Positions 53,806 to 63,965 of a DNA stretch of 64,000 bases are shown piece after piece. Position numbers and translations under genes: made by a program. The notes under the pieces are model-generated. The model made no database searches. It worked only from the letters and a program-made list of their open reading frames with translations, and had not been told where the DNA came from. The stretch's first letter is position 1. The number at the start of each line of letters is the position of its first letter. Source of the stretch: Mytilisepta virgata (taxonomy: Eukaryota > Mollusca > Bivalvia > Mytilida > Mytilidae); contig CM051511.1 in NCBI GenBank assembly GCA_028015205.1, positions 38,589,204 to 38,653,203 of the forward strand, in the 5' to 3' direction.

Positions 53806-54976
53806 GAAGGAAAAATAATAACTTTAAATCAGGAGTACAGTCATAGACTTTTTATATGAGTATATTTATTGAAAACATTTTTGTTCATTTGACGTAGTTT
53901 ATTTACAGTTGACAAGTGTCCAGTTTTAGAAATTTGTTTCAGAATCTTTTTTTATCTGTATGTAAAAAAAAATACGTGATATTCCATTTACGTGAGTGGA
54001 CAAAGGAGTTCATTAAATCAAAAGTCATTGTACGTGTATATAGAATAAGAACAACAGCTGTATAATTAGAATTTCTGTAGATAAAGGATTAATGAATTCA
54101 TCCATTCATCATAACATCTTAAATGTACCTTGATTTCTATTATCATAAAATATCATCTGTAAAGTTACGGAAAGTCCTTCCTTTCTACACCCTGTATCTA
54201 TTCTCTAATTATGACTGTCACAATTTCCAATTGTCTTTTTTCGCTTCGGTATTTTTTCATAGATACATGTATTCTTTTGTTTCGTCGGTATTCTAATGGA
54301 GATGTTATATCTGCAAAAGAATACCGAAGCGACAAAACAATGGGAAGTGTAAAACCGAAATGACGCATTTAATGTAATTTTCTTCCATTGAATAAAACAA
54401 ACATTTAATTAGTTTGGTTTTAATATTCTGATTCAGATTCCTGTTCTATTCATATATGGGTACACATCTATAACTGTACTGTAGTATCATATGAATACAT
54501 AATTTTCGACAGAGGAAAAAAATAATTAGATAAAAAATTAATTTTTAAACACAAGATTTTTCGTCTCAGAAGCATTTTCCCCACATTTCATTTTGTACCA
54601 ATCAGACAAAAATAACAATCCAAATATACTAATATTAGATATAGTAAATTTATACGACGCATTTCAAGGAGTTACCTCTCCTCAGCAGCATTAAAACCGA
54701 AACATTTGGAAGACCAAAAACCAAACTTATATTAAACAAGAAGTACTCATAGCCAAACATACCGAAACAGGAAGCCAAATTTCAGCTAAGGAGATCTACC
54801 ATGTGCAATACAAGGAATGAACCCTTATTATTTCTATTATGTTTTAAATTTGCTAAATAATGGTAATTTCTGTAACAAATCAATGAATAATCATGTCAGA
54901 CATGTCTGACGACTGGGTTTGCGAATACCCTTGGGGACCTAGGGTCCACCATGCAGAGGCATCGTCCCAGGAGTTA
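53806..54976. repeat. Segmental duplication, copy A
   Basis: From GAGGGAAGGAAAAATAATAA through GTGATATTCCATTTACGTGA, a hairpin of the GCTTCGGTATTCTTTTG type (54,240-54,345), to CCATGCAGAGGCATCGTCCC. It matches 55,771-56,940 along its length with scattered substitutions and small indels. Confidence 0.85.
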
Positions 54977-55208
54977 TAAAATAACAATCCAAAGATACAA
55001 ATATAAGATATAGTAAATTTATACTATGCTGTATACGACGCATTTCAAGGAGTTACCTCTCATCAACAGCATTACAAAAAAACTTTTGGAAGACCAAAAA
55101 CGAAACTTATATTAAACAAGAAGTACTCATAACCAACAATACCGAAATAGGAAGCCAAATGTCAGCTAAGGAGATCTAAAAGCACCTACACAGCGGATGC
55201 AGCTCATT
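54611..55208 (+). pseudogene. Repeated coding-like segment upstream of the zinc finger
   Basis: A ~190-bp segment occurs at 54,611-54,805, 54,977-55,180 and 56,565-56,760. In a common frame it encodes NIWKTKNQ, YIKQEVL and ISAKEI in most copies, with copy-specific stops and indels. At 55.18 kb the frame runs, after one stop, straight into the zinc-finger codons, which suggests this is the protein segment preceding the finger. I-K-Q-E fits a SUMOylation consensus common in zinc-finger regulators. Confidence 0.4.
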
Positions 55209-55345
55209 CCAACATCGAATCTCGAGAAGTAAAGGCGTCTTAAAAATGTATATCTGTGACATATGTGGATACCAATCCCATCGAAACTTGAACCTATTGG
55301 GTCATAAAAAGAATACACACGGTATGGAAGAGAATTCTACAGAGT
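55181..55345 (+). CDS. C2H2 zinc-finger fragment, intact finger
   Basis: Open from ~55,181: HRISRSKGVLK leads into MYICDICGYQS, then HRNLNLLGHKKNTHG. This is a full C-x2-C-x12-H-x4-H finger (Cys at 55,255 and 55,264, His at ~55,303 and ~55,318). The ATG at 55,246 lies just before the finger. The frame then passes through EENSTEYSE into CTG-repeat sequence (AAAA, LCC), so no natural C-terminus exists here. One finger alone seldom binds DNA stably, so this is a gene fragment carried by a repeat unless transcripts show otherwise. Confidence 0.45.
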
Positions 55346-55770
55346 ACAGTGAATCATTATGGTTTTTTGCTGCTGCTGCTCTTTGCTGCTCAAGACGTTG
55401 CTCTTTGCTGCTCAGATTGCTCTTTCCTTCTTATCGCTGCTCAAGACTTGGTTCTTTGCTGCTCATCACTGTTCTTGTTTGCCCATGGCTATACCCACGT
55501 GCTCGTTTGTATGCTGATGCTACTGCTGCTGATCACGGAGATCGATGGTCATCATTCTTCTGTTTACTTGGTTGATCAGTCTAAGAGCTCCATATTAAGA
55601 TCTCATACAAATGGTAGCCTTTATCAAATTTAACGCTAATATTAACACTTACCCTTATCCTAACCCTAAATCTAACCCTAAACCTAACCCTAACCATAAT
55701 CCCAACCCCTACTATAAGCCTCACCCGAACCCTTATCTTAACCCTAACTCTGACCCTTTAAGAGGGAAGG
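55346..55770 (+). repeat. Foldback-family arrays and telomere-like repeats, second unit
   Basis: CTGCTGCTGCTCTTTGCTGC arrays, ACCCACGTGCTCGTTTGTAT, CTGCTGCTGATCACGGAGAT, CATTCTTCTGTTTACTTGGT and TGATCAGTCTAAGAGCTC, then CCCTAA-like repeats (55,640-55,760). Same order as 52,440-52,800 but without the inverted half. Confidence 0.8.
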
Positions 55771-56968
55771 AAAAATAATAACTTTAAATCAGTACAGTCA
55801 TAGACTTCTTATATGAATATATTTATTGAAAACATTTTTGTTCATTTGACAGTTTATTTACAGTTGACCAGTGTCCAGTTTTAGAAATTTGTTTCAGAAT
55901 CTTTTCTTTTATCTGTATGTAAAAAAAATACGTGATATTCCATTTACGTGAGTGGACAAAGGAGTTCATTAAATCAAAAGTCATTGTACGTGTATGTAGA
56001 ATAAGAACAACAGCTGTATAATTAGAATTTCTGTAGATAAAGGATTAATGAATTCATCCATTCATCATAACATCTTAAATGTACCTTGATTTCTATTATC
56101 ATAAAATATCATCTGTAAAGTTACGCAAAGTCCTTCGTTTCTACACCCTGTCTCTATTCTCTAATTATGACTGTCACAATTTCCCATTGTTTTTTTTTGC
56201 TTTGGTATTTCTTTCGTAAATACATGTATTCTTTTGTTTCGTCGGTATTCTAATGGAGATGTTATATCTGCAAAAGAATACCGAAGCGACAAATCAGTAG
56301 GAAGTGTACAACCGAAATGACGCATTTAATGTAATTTTCTTCCATTGAATTAAACAAACATTTAATTAGTGTGGTTTTAATATTCTGATTCAGATTCCTG
56401 TTCTATTCATATATGGGTACACACCTATAACTGTACTGTAGTATCATATGAATACATAACTTTCGACATGGAAAAAAATAATTGCAAAAACAATTTTTAA
56501 ACACAAGATATTTCGTCTCACGAGCATTTACACCACATTTCATTTTGTACCAATCAGACAAAAATAACAATCCAAAGATACTAATATTAGATATAGTAAA
56601 TTTATACTATGCTATATACAACGCATTTCCAGGAGTAAGCTCTCATCAGCAGCATTTGAACCGAAACATTTGGAAGACCAAAAACCAAAATTATATTAAA
56701 CAAGAAGTACTCATGACCAAAAATACCGAAATAGGAAGCAAAATTTCAGCTAAGGAGATCTACAATACAAGGAATGAACCCTTAGTATTTCTATTATTTT
56801 TAAATTTTGCTAAATACTGGTACATGTAATTTCTGTAACAAATCAATGAATAATCATGTCAGACAAGTCTGACGACTGGGTTGGCGAAAACCCCCGGGGA
56901 CCTGGGGTCCACCATACAGAGGCATCGTCCGGGGAGTTTCAAAATAACAATCCAAAGATGCTAATATA
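55771..56968. repeat. Segmental duplication, copy B
   Basis: Second copy of 53,806-54,976 including the GTATTCTTTTG hairpin, the coding-like segment, and CCATACAGAGGCATCGTCCG near the end. A 115-codon frame (56,482-56,829) spans it but starts in non-coding sequence. Confidence 0.85.
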
Positions 56969-56975
56969 TAGTAGA

Positions 56976-57095
56976 TTGGAATATCGAAAATATTCAACGA
57001 GTGACCGAAAAACACCTTAATTCACGAATGCGCGCAGCGCATGAGTGAATTATTAGTGTTTTCCGGTCTCGAGTTGAATATTTTCGATATTCGAA
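56976..57095. repeat. Hairpin element (about 58-bp arms)
   Basis: GGAATATCGAAAATATTCAA to TTAATTCACGAATGCG pairs with GCGCATGAGTGAATTATTAG to TTGAATATTTTCGATATTCG; tip ATGCGCGCAGCGCAT. Confidence 0.85.
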
Positions 57096-58707
57096 TTCTT
57101 GAATTAGTTGTACTGTTTATTACATTGATAAAATAGAAAAATGCCTCAAAAGTGTCATATATTCCTTAGATCCCTTCCTGAATCTTTCGACGTCATAAAC
57201 GTCATTTGTTAGTAACGCCCTTGACGTCGTAAAATAAAAACCGATCTTTCACTGAGTGAAAATATAGAATCTATTTTCACTGGAAATTACGATAAATCAC
57301 CATCATCAATGTAAAAATAGACGTTATATGCAGTGGTTTGAAAGTTTGCAGTTGATACGACAACGTTTCTTTTTTCTTTGTTCGATAGTTGTTTTATCTA
57401 GATGTTTGATTTTCTAATATGTGAGGAAGTCAGTATTCAACTTGTGTCTTCAATTAAACCCATTTTGGAACCACTTTATTGCTACTATCTCTTTGAAATA
57501 AATATTCAGTCTTTGCAGCACAAACAAATTTAGAAGTAACACGTGTAAAAGTTATGCAATTAAAAAGTACAAGGTAATTCAGTCCTGATTATTAGATTGA
57601 CCTTTCATCATCATTTCACGTAATTCAATTATTTTGACGCTTGGGAAACGTTTATCAGGCTCTATTATACCATGATTCGATTAAATATTGACGTAATGTT
57701 TTTTATATATGTAAGCTAACTGAATTTAGAAAACTGCTGATCAGAAAAATAACCCTGAAGTTTTTCTTCAAAAGAACCTGACTTAGTGAAAGTAGAGATA
57801 AATTTTAACAGAAATAGTTAGGTGCAAAAATGTCATTGGACGTTAAATTGTCACAATGACCTTTCGGAACCTAGAATACAATTCTAACTCTTTCTTCTGT
57901 CGCTTTATTTTATGAGTGTTTTTATTAGCATGACATCAAACGAACCGTGTAAATACTTGGTATAACTTCGTAATTTGAAAAATTGTCGATTCTGTTTTAT
58001 ACATTTATTTTCTACTAAGAAAACCGTAAATGCTTTACTTTTATTTATATTTTTTGCTCTTCAAAAGTTTCTTAGTTTAGGTAATTAATTTCTCCTATTT
58101 ATCAACAAGGTATTCAGTAATTACTGATTGGGAGAAATGACGCATGTTTGTTAGCTACATTTGTTCTTTCATTTGCTTTAAAATCATGTTTTAGAATAGA
58201 ATATTTGGAAATAATAATTAAAATGGTAAAAAAAACGGATATATACAAAATGATACATGTTAGACGAATGCCACAGTTTTATAGATGAAATGTGCTTTGT
58301 TTTTCCAAGGCCGAGGGCCCGAGATGATGAATTTACTTAACCGAAGATTAAGAAGAAGGACAACTTTCCCCTGTATTTTTTTTTAAATATTGTTATATCT
58401 TTTCACTCTATATATATTTTTTTCTATTATCCTGTATGAAGTTACTGTTGGAGGGCAAAATTTTTTGGAATGTTGGACAGTTATTTGTTGACCATCTGCC
58501 TGCCGTCGATTGGGTGTAACGTTAAGCCCGCAAATTCTGTTTCTTTTTCGACAGGAAAGGTATAAAAATAGCAATAAAAACATGGTTATAATCCAAAAAA
58601 GCAGCTACATTTGTTCGTTGCTTAATTTGTGAACGTTTTATGATGTGTATTATTTAACGCTACGAAGATATCTTTTACATTTATAATACAATATAAAAAT
58701 ACCAATG
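57096..58707. other. AT-rich non-coding stretch
   Basis: Nothing recognised on either strand. Confidence 0.45.
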
Positions 58708-59600
58708 CAAACTTTTATTGTCATTTAAATCATGCAATACGATTTGTGACAAACATAATAATGAAATACAACAAGAAAGTAAAACGTTATTGTAAATACA
58801 ATAAAGTAGATTGAGTATATATACAATTTTAGTCCCCTGTTCTCAGTTCTGATGACTGTTTTAAAAAGGAACTTAGTTTTTCTACTTGTTTGGGTGTTGA
58901 TGGCGTTATGATAAATTTCAAAGTTTCTAATGTCAGTAAGATAATCAGAATTGATTTCTTTTCGTTACATATAATTGCGATAAAATTTATAAAATTGTGC
59001 CTTATATTTTTGTTCTTTTCACAATACAAGAAGAAATGCATCTCATCTTCTAGTAAGTTACATGTTGGACATAGCCTATTTTCCCTTTGATTTTTTGCTG
59101 TCTACCTTTTTCAATAAGTAAGTTATGGTCACTTATTCTTAATTTTGTAATTTGTTGTCTTTTTTAAAGCTTTTACAGTTTAAGATATAAACAATCTTAT
59201 TATTTTCATTTTTAATATTTTTTATAAAGGTAAAGGCTACTACTTTGATTTATATTTTCAAATGTATCGTCCGGTAGATTTTTTATACATATGAGTGAGT
59301 TTTGATTTTACTAATCTTTCAATTGATTTTAGATTTTTATCTGGAACTTGATCAAGAGTGGACATGTCAATAAATTTTTCCATTGCAATACTTTTTGCAT
59401 ATGTAAACCAATTATAAATTCCAGAGTCGTCATGGTCGTCCAGTTCTTTATTCAAATTGAAACTTTCTTGTAGAAGAGGATTCCATATTTGGGATTGTAA
59501 CCTCGCTAAATATTTTAAAGTTTGGCATTCAATAGAAAATTCTAATGGTTCTCTATCTTGTTCAGCTCTAACTGCTAGATTTATAGATGTATATGAAGTA
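58708..59600 (-). pseudogene. Non-LTR retrotransposon C-terminal fragment, minus strand
   Basis: On the minus strand, from ~59,600: NLAVRAEQDREPLEFSIECQ, TLKYLARLQSQIWNPLLQES, FNLNKELDDHDDSGIYNWFT, to KLTHMYKKSTGRYI and a stop at ~59,258. After a gap come TKLRISDHNLLIEKGRQ (~59,130) and, one frameshift later (~59,080), CPTCNLLEDEMHFFLYC, a C-x2-C-x8-H-x4-C motif typical of the C-terminus of invertebrate non-LTR elements. A 3' region with AATAAA (58,711-58,716 reversed) ends at ~58,708. It is 5'-truncated, as is usual for LINE insertions. Confidence 0.7.
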
Positions 59601-60577
59601 AAAGTAAAACAAACTACAATTAAACATCAAGTATCAAAGTAAACAGTAAAATGAAAGCAACGGTCGCAACCGTGTGTATTACGGCATCCAAAGACTGGAT
59701 ATTTTTGGTACATTTTTACCAGCCTTTCCCTGCCATTACCCGTCTCATCGACAAGTCTATCATAAAAGACGAGTCCGAGGTATTTGCTAAACATGTACAT
59801 TTATAAAATAAATTACTTAGTAAAATGAAAATTTATAGGTTTTGTGTCAATGATTTTTGGGTGATCTCGTGTTTAAAAACGAAAAAAAAAACCAAAATTA
59901 ACGATAAAGAGCTATTTAATTAAGTAAATTTGATGTTTGGTTATTTCATATTAGAAATTTTACACTGATTTTGGTATATTTGAACAAAAAACCTTTTTTT
60001 TCTTCATTTTTCAAGACTTTCACAAAACACTGCATATTTTTTTTTACAAAAAAGAGAAGATAACTTCACCGGGTCTTTTGTAATATAATCCCAAATATAT
60101 AGACAGCTTTCTCTGATGAATAATTGGTGGCAAAGATGAATTAACTAAAATAGAAAATATGCAAATTTTGGCCAAATAAGGAATATTGATGATTATTTGT
60201 TCACTTCAGATGCACGTAAAGAAAAAAATCCTCTACCGAATTTTTCTTCAAATTTTAGAATATCTTGAACTAATAGACTTCTTAAAAAAATTGTAAAAGA
60301 AAAAAGTGGGTGCATGTGAATTTTACGGAGATATTGAAGAAAATTTCAAATTTTAGGATATTATAAGGGTTTTTATTAAAAGATACAACGATATACGACA
60401 TCTTGGCGACGTCATTACAACCCCCCCCCCCCCCAACACCCGACGTGCTACTGTACCGTATTCTCTTAATAATGCAAATATTTATGAACTATTAAAAGTA
60501 CAAAACTGTTGCTATATTTAGACATTAGTATTACGTAAATGAACTTAAATATGGGTCATCGTGGCGGACGGCTTTTA
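59601..60577. other. AT-rich stretch
   Basis: C14 run at 60,421-60,434. Nothing else recognised. Confidence 0.4.
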
Positions 60578-60712
60578 ATTCAAACTTTTATTGTCATTTA
60601 AATCATGAAATACGATTTGATTTATATTGTCAAATTTATCGTCTGATAGTTTTTTATACATATGAGTGAGTTTTGATTTTATTTATTTTTCAATTGATTT
60701 TAGATGTTTTAT
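60578..60712 (-). mobile_element. Internally deleted copy of the same retrotransposon
   Basis: 60,579-60,618 matches the 3' end at 58,708-58,747 and 60,615-60,712 matches 59,244-59,338, with the ~500 bp between absent. Four bases, TTTG, are shared at the joint. Both copies stop matching at the same point (CAAAC), which marks the 3' end of the family. Confidence 0.8.
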
Positions 60713-60828
60713 AAACAATAATCATGCAATCAGACAAAAAACAATTTTTAGTCGCATGATTAAGTTATTTTATGATTAAAATTAACTTGAATTTAGCGAG
60801 CAACCAATTATTTTTATCGTGGGAGGGT

Positions 60829-61045
60829 GGGGGGGGGGGGGGGGGGGGGGGTCATGGAAAGAGCTTGAAAAAATATGGCATGACCAAAATCCTCAGTAAG
60901 AAAAGGCAGGATACATCAAGAAAAGACAGGACAACACCAGTTATTATAAAAAGGCAGTCTCGAAATTTCGCTGAAAAAAAAGGCAGGGCTTAAGATTTAA
61001 GATTATTTCCATGTCCTACCCCCCCCCCCCCCCAAAAAAAAAAAA
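60829..61045. repeat. Poly-G and poly-C/poly-A tracts
   Basis: G23 at 60,829-60,851; C15 at 61,019-61,033 followed by A12. The Gly-rich frame across the first is an artefact. Confidence 0.9.
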
Positions 61046-61164
61046 ATAAAATAAAATGCTCTCTCTAATAAAGTGATAAATGCAGTGCATTAATTTTGTT
61101 TTCATTTGTATTATTATAACATGTATAATTAGATCTTGGAAAATTTTAATTGGGTTTTTCCAGA

Positions 61165-61243
61165 ATATCTATATATATATTTCATATTTATTTTTGAAAC
61201 TGATGCAACGGCTTTTCATCAAAATGGAGGGATACCAGCCTAG
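61165..61243 (+). CDS. Weak exon candidate
   Basis: GGGTTTTTCCAG (to 61,164) and the good donor CCTAG|GTAAGTACC (61,244) bound a stretch open in frame 0 (ending MQRLFIKMEGYQPR). It could instead be a first exon starting at ATG 61,225 (context TCAAAATGGAGG). The outgoing phase does not fit the exon at 63,011. Confidence 0.2.
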
Positions 61244-61563
61244 GTAAGTACCGTTCCGACCGTATACCCCGACGGGTGGATTGTTATATTATTCAAGTTT
61301 TAAATGATATTATACGTATTAACATGTTTAAGTTTAGTTTACATTAGAAAATATATTTTTGTCATAACCTGTGTGATAAATTCTCAGTTAACATGGTTAA
61401 GCTTAAAATATTTATTTTCACTTGATCAATTATATGAGTTTGATATACTGTTATAAAGTTGCTGTCGATCTTCTGGCAAACACGTAAATATATCATGTAT
61501 ATGAAACTGGAAATAGAAAAGTTTTCGTTGCGATAAAAATAGAAACAAGGTGATATCACGTGG

Positions 61564-62823
61564 TGGAAATTGTCGGTTAATACTGACAAATCAAAAGTAT
61601 TGATATTCTCGAAAAGGAAAAATAGAAATGCTGTTAATTTTGAATTATATGGTTCAAATTTAGAAATAGTCAATTCTTATTCATATCTTGGTGTACTTAT
61701 TAATTATAATGGCAGATTTACATTAGCAAAAAAGAAACTAGTTGAACAATCACAAAAAGTTCTTTTTGCTCTTTACAGAAAAATTAGAAACATTTCGATA
61801 CCTATTGATCTGCAACTTAAATTATTTGATTCATTAATTACACCGATCTTATTACATTCATGTGAGATTTGGGGTTTTGAAAATAAAGATATTTTGGAAA
61901 AAGTTCAACTTGGTTTTATTAAAAGAATATTGTCTGTCAGATCGAGTACACCCAACTTTATGACATACGGTGAAACACGTAGATTCCCTTTAGAAATTTT
62001 TATTAAGTTACGAATGTTGAATTTTTGGTCAAGACTACTGACAAATGAAACAAAATTATCAAGTATTATGTATCAATTGTTGTATTATATGCACCAAACA
62101 GACATGTGTACATCAAAATGGATCAGTTATCTAAAGTCAGTATTAGATGATACAGCTAGGTTTGAGCTATGTATGGAATAGTCAATGTGTACTGAGTAGT
62201 TTTGATGTTAAAATATGTGTAAAACAAATATTATGTGATCAGTTTATCCAGAGGTGGCATAGTGACATTAACAACTCATCTAGAGGGCAATTTTATGCAT
62301 TATTTAAAAGTGATTTTTGTCTGGAAAAATATTTGTTAAAATTGAACAAAAACAGAAGAATTTTTATAAGTAAAATAAGATGTTCAAATGTCAAATTTCC
62401 AATCGAGACTGGCCGTTGGAATGGTATTCCAAAAGAAAATCGTTTGTATCATCTGTGTGAAAATGAATCAATTGGAAATGAATTTCATTATCTTTTTGTT
62501 TGTCCTCATGTAGAAATTAAACAGTTAAGAATAAAATATATACCTAATTACTTTACAACAAATCCAAGTTATGAAAAAATGAAAGGTATGCTTTCACTTG
62601 TAATGTTAGAGTTTTGAATAATTTGGCTATTTTCATAAGAAAAATTATTACATATTTATAAGTTATTTAAATGAAAAAAAGTTTATTGTGTATCTACATG
62701 TATATATGTTTATTTATTATATGTTTCGTTGTATGTTCGCCATTGTATTGTGTATTTATTATACATGTATGCCTCTTGTTACAGTGTAATCTGTCTAGAG
62801 TGAAATAAAAACTAAAAAAAAAA
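61564..62823 (+). pseudogene. Non-LTR retrotransposon C-terminal fragment, plus strand
   Basis: Starts in the RT thumb region (WKLSVNTDKSKVLIFSKRKN, then YSYLGVLINYNGRF, KLFDSLITPILLHSCEIWGF), continues with ETRRFPLEIFIKLRML, then a frameshift at ~62,150-62,165 and YVWNSQCVL to CENESIGNEFHYLFVCPHVE, ending TGA 62,615-62,617. The 3' region has AATAAA at 62,804-62,809 and an A-rich end at ~62,823. 5'-truncated before the thumb, so no catalytic residues remain. It resembles but is not the same subfamily as the minus-strand fragment at 58.7-59.6 kb. Confidence 0.8.
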
Positions 62824-63010
62824 CTTGAAACTTGTAAAGCCCCCACTTTACGCTAATTAGACTGTGTTTGTTAATTTTTTTATTCCAAAAATGAATAAAA
62901 CATTTTTTTAAATTATTATAAAATTAGAAAAAATAATTTTAAATTAGTTTTTTGAACTCGTTTTTTTTTATCAATTCATGCAGAACTTTGTTTTCCTTTT
63001 TTTTATTTAG
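62824..63010. other. AT-rich stretch ending in a splice acceptor
   Basis: Ends in a long pyrimidine-rich tract (TTTGTTTTCCTTTTTTTTAT + TTAG). Confidence 0.4.
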
Positions 63011-63123
63011 CCGATGTTGAAGGACTGCTAGAATGTGTGTCATGTCCATCACATATTGACATTGACATTAATTACACCATTATATCCAATAGAAGTACTT
63101 GTATAAAACCAACATTGTGTAAG
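63011..63123 (+). CDS. Candidate internal coding exon, Cys-rich (37 aa)
   Basis: Strong acceptor (pyrimidine tract + TTTAG, to 63,010) and donor TAAG|GTAAAG (63,124) bound 113 bases. Only one frame is open: two bases finishing a codon, then DVEGLLECVSCPSHIDIDIN, then YTIISNRSTCIKPTLCK. Four Cys (C-x2-C ... C-x6-C) and an Asn-x-Thr sequon (NYT) suggest part of an extracellular or secreted domain. Incoming phase 1, outgoing phase 0. Both neighbours would lie outside or far away; exons to the right are beyond the window or in its last 0.9 kb, where I see none. Family not recognised. Confidence 0.5.
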
Positions 63124-63417
63124 GTAAAGAATTACTTAATTATTAAATATTTACTTCGAAACTATGCTGGTCATACGTATATACAGTGTATCCGGTTTTG
63201 ATAAATACGCCATCTATAATTTGTCAGCCCAATATAGTTCTCGGATAAAACATAAAACAGTAGACGTTCGATTGGATATAAATGATATGCATGAAATTAT
63301 GAATGTAATCAATATGTGGCTGATAGAATAGAATAAGAATAAGAATATTTTATTACCAAGGACAAAAAATCAAATACAATGATTAATGTGATTGGACTTA
63401 ATAATATGATATTATTA

Positions 63418-63540
63418 CATGGTTGTTTCTGTATTGGCTTGTTATTGGTCCGAGGTTTGCTGTATTGGCCTGAGGCGGAGCCGAAGGCCAATACAGCTGG
63501 CCGAGGACCAATAACAAGGCCAATGCAGAAATATCCATGT
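63418..63540. repeat. Hairpin element and TATTGGCC-rich repeats
   Basis: CATGGTTGTTTCTGTATTGG, TTGTTATTGGTCCGAGG and GCTGTATTGGCCT pair with AGGCCAATACAGC, CCGAGGACCAATAACAA and CCAATGCAGAAATATCCATG; tip GAGGCGGAGCCGA. The word TATTGGCC recurs at 63,823-63,895 in both orientations. Confidence 0.8.
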
Positions 63541-63551
63541 AATGATATCTT

Positions 63552-63965
63552 TATTAATTAACTAGTTTTCACAATACATATTCTGTATGAATTTTTTTCT
63601 GAATCAACTCTTTGAAAAAATTAATTCTTAAATATAGTCATTGAAAGATTTGAATGAGGGTTGTGAAAGATATTTGTAGTCAGAGCTATTTCTGAATATT
63701 TATAATCATCAATTCTGAAGCAACTTTAATCACAGACCATGTATAAATTTAGATATAATGTAAACTTTTCAGAGTTTTCATATGTATTCAAACTAAAATC
63801 TAGAGAAAATCGACTCATCCTATATTGGCCGGATACAAGTCGGCCAATACAGCAAAAAATCTGTATTGGCCGGGTTTTTTTATATTGGCCGAGTTAATGA
63901 TTCTGTATTGAAAGGACAGTTTTAGTCGTATTGAAGCCGATAATACACTAGTTAATTAATAATAC
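63552..63965. repeat. Inverted-repeat-bounded segment
   Basis: ATTAATTAACTAGT (~63,552) and its exact inverse ACTAGTTAATTAAT (~63,947) bound ~410 bp that contains several TATTGGCC words. Possibly a small element; no ORF. Confidence 0.4.
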
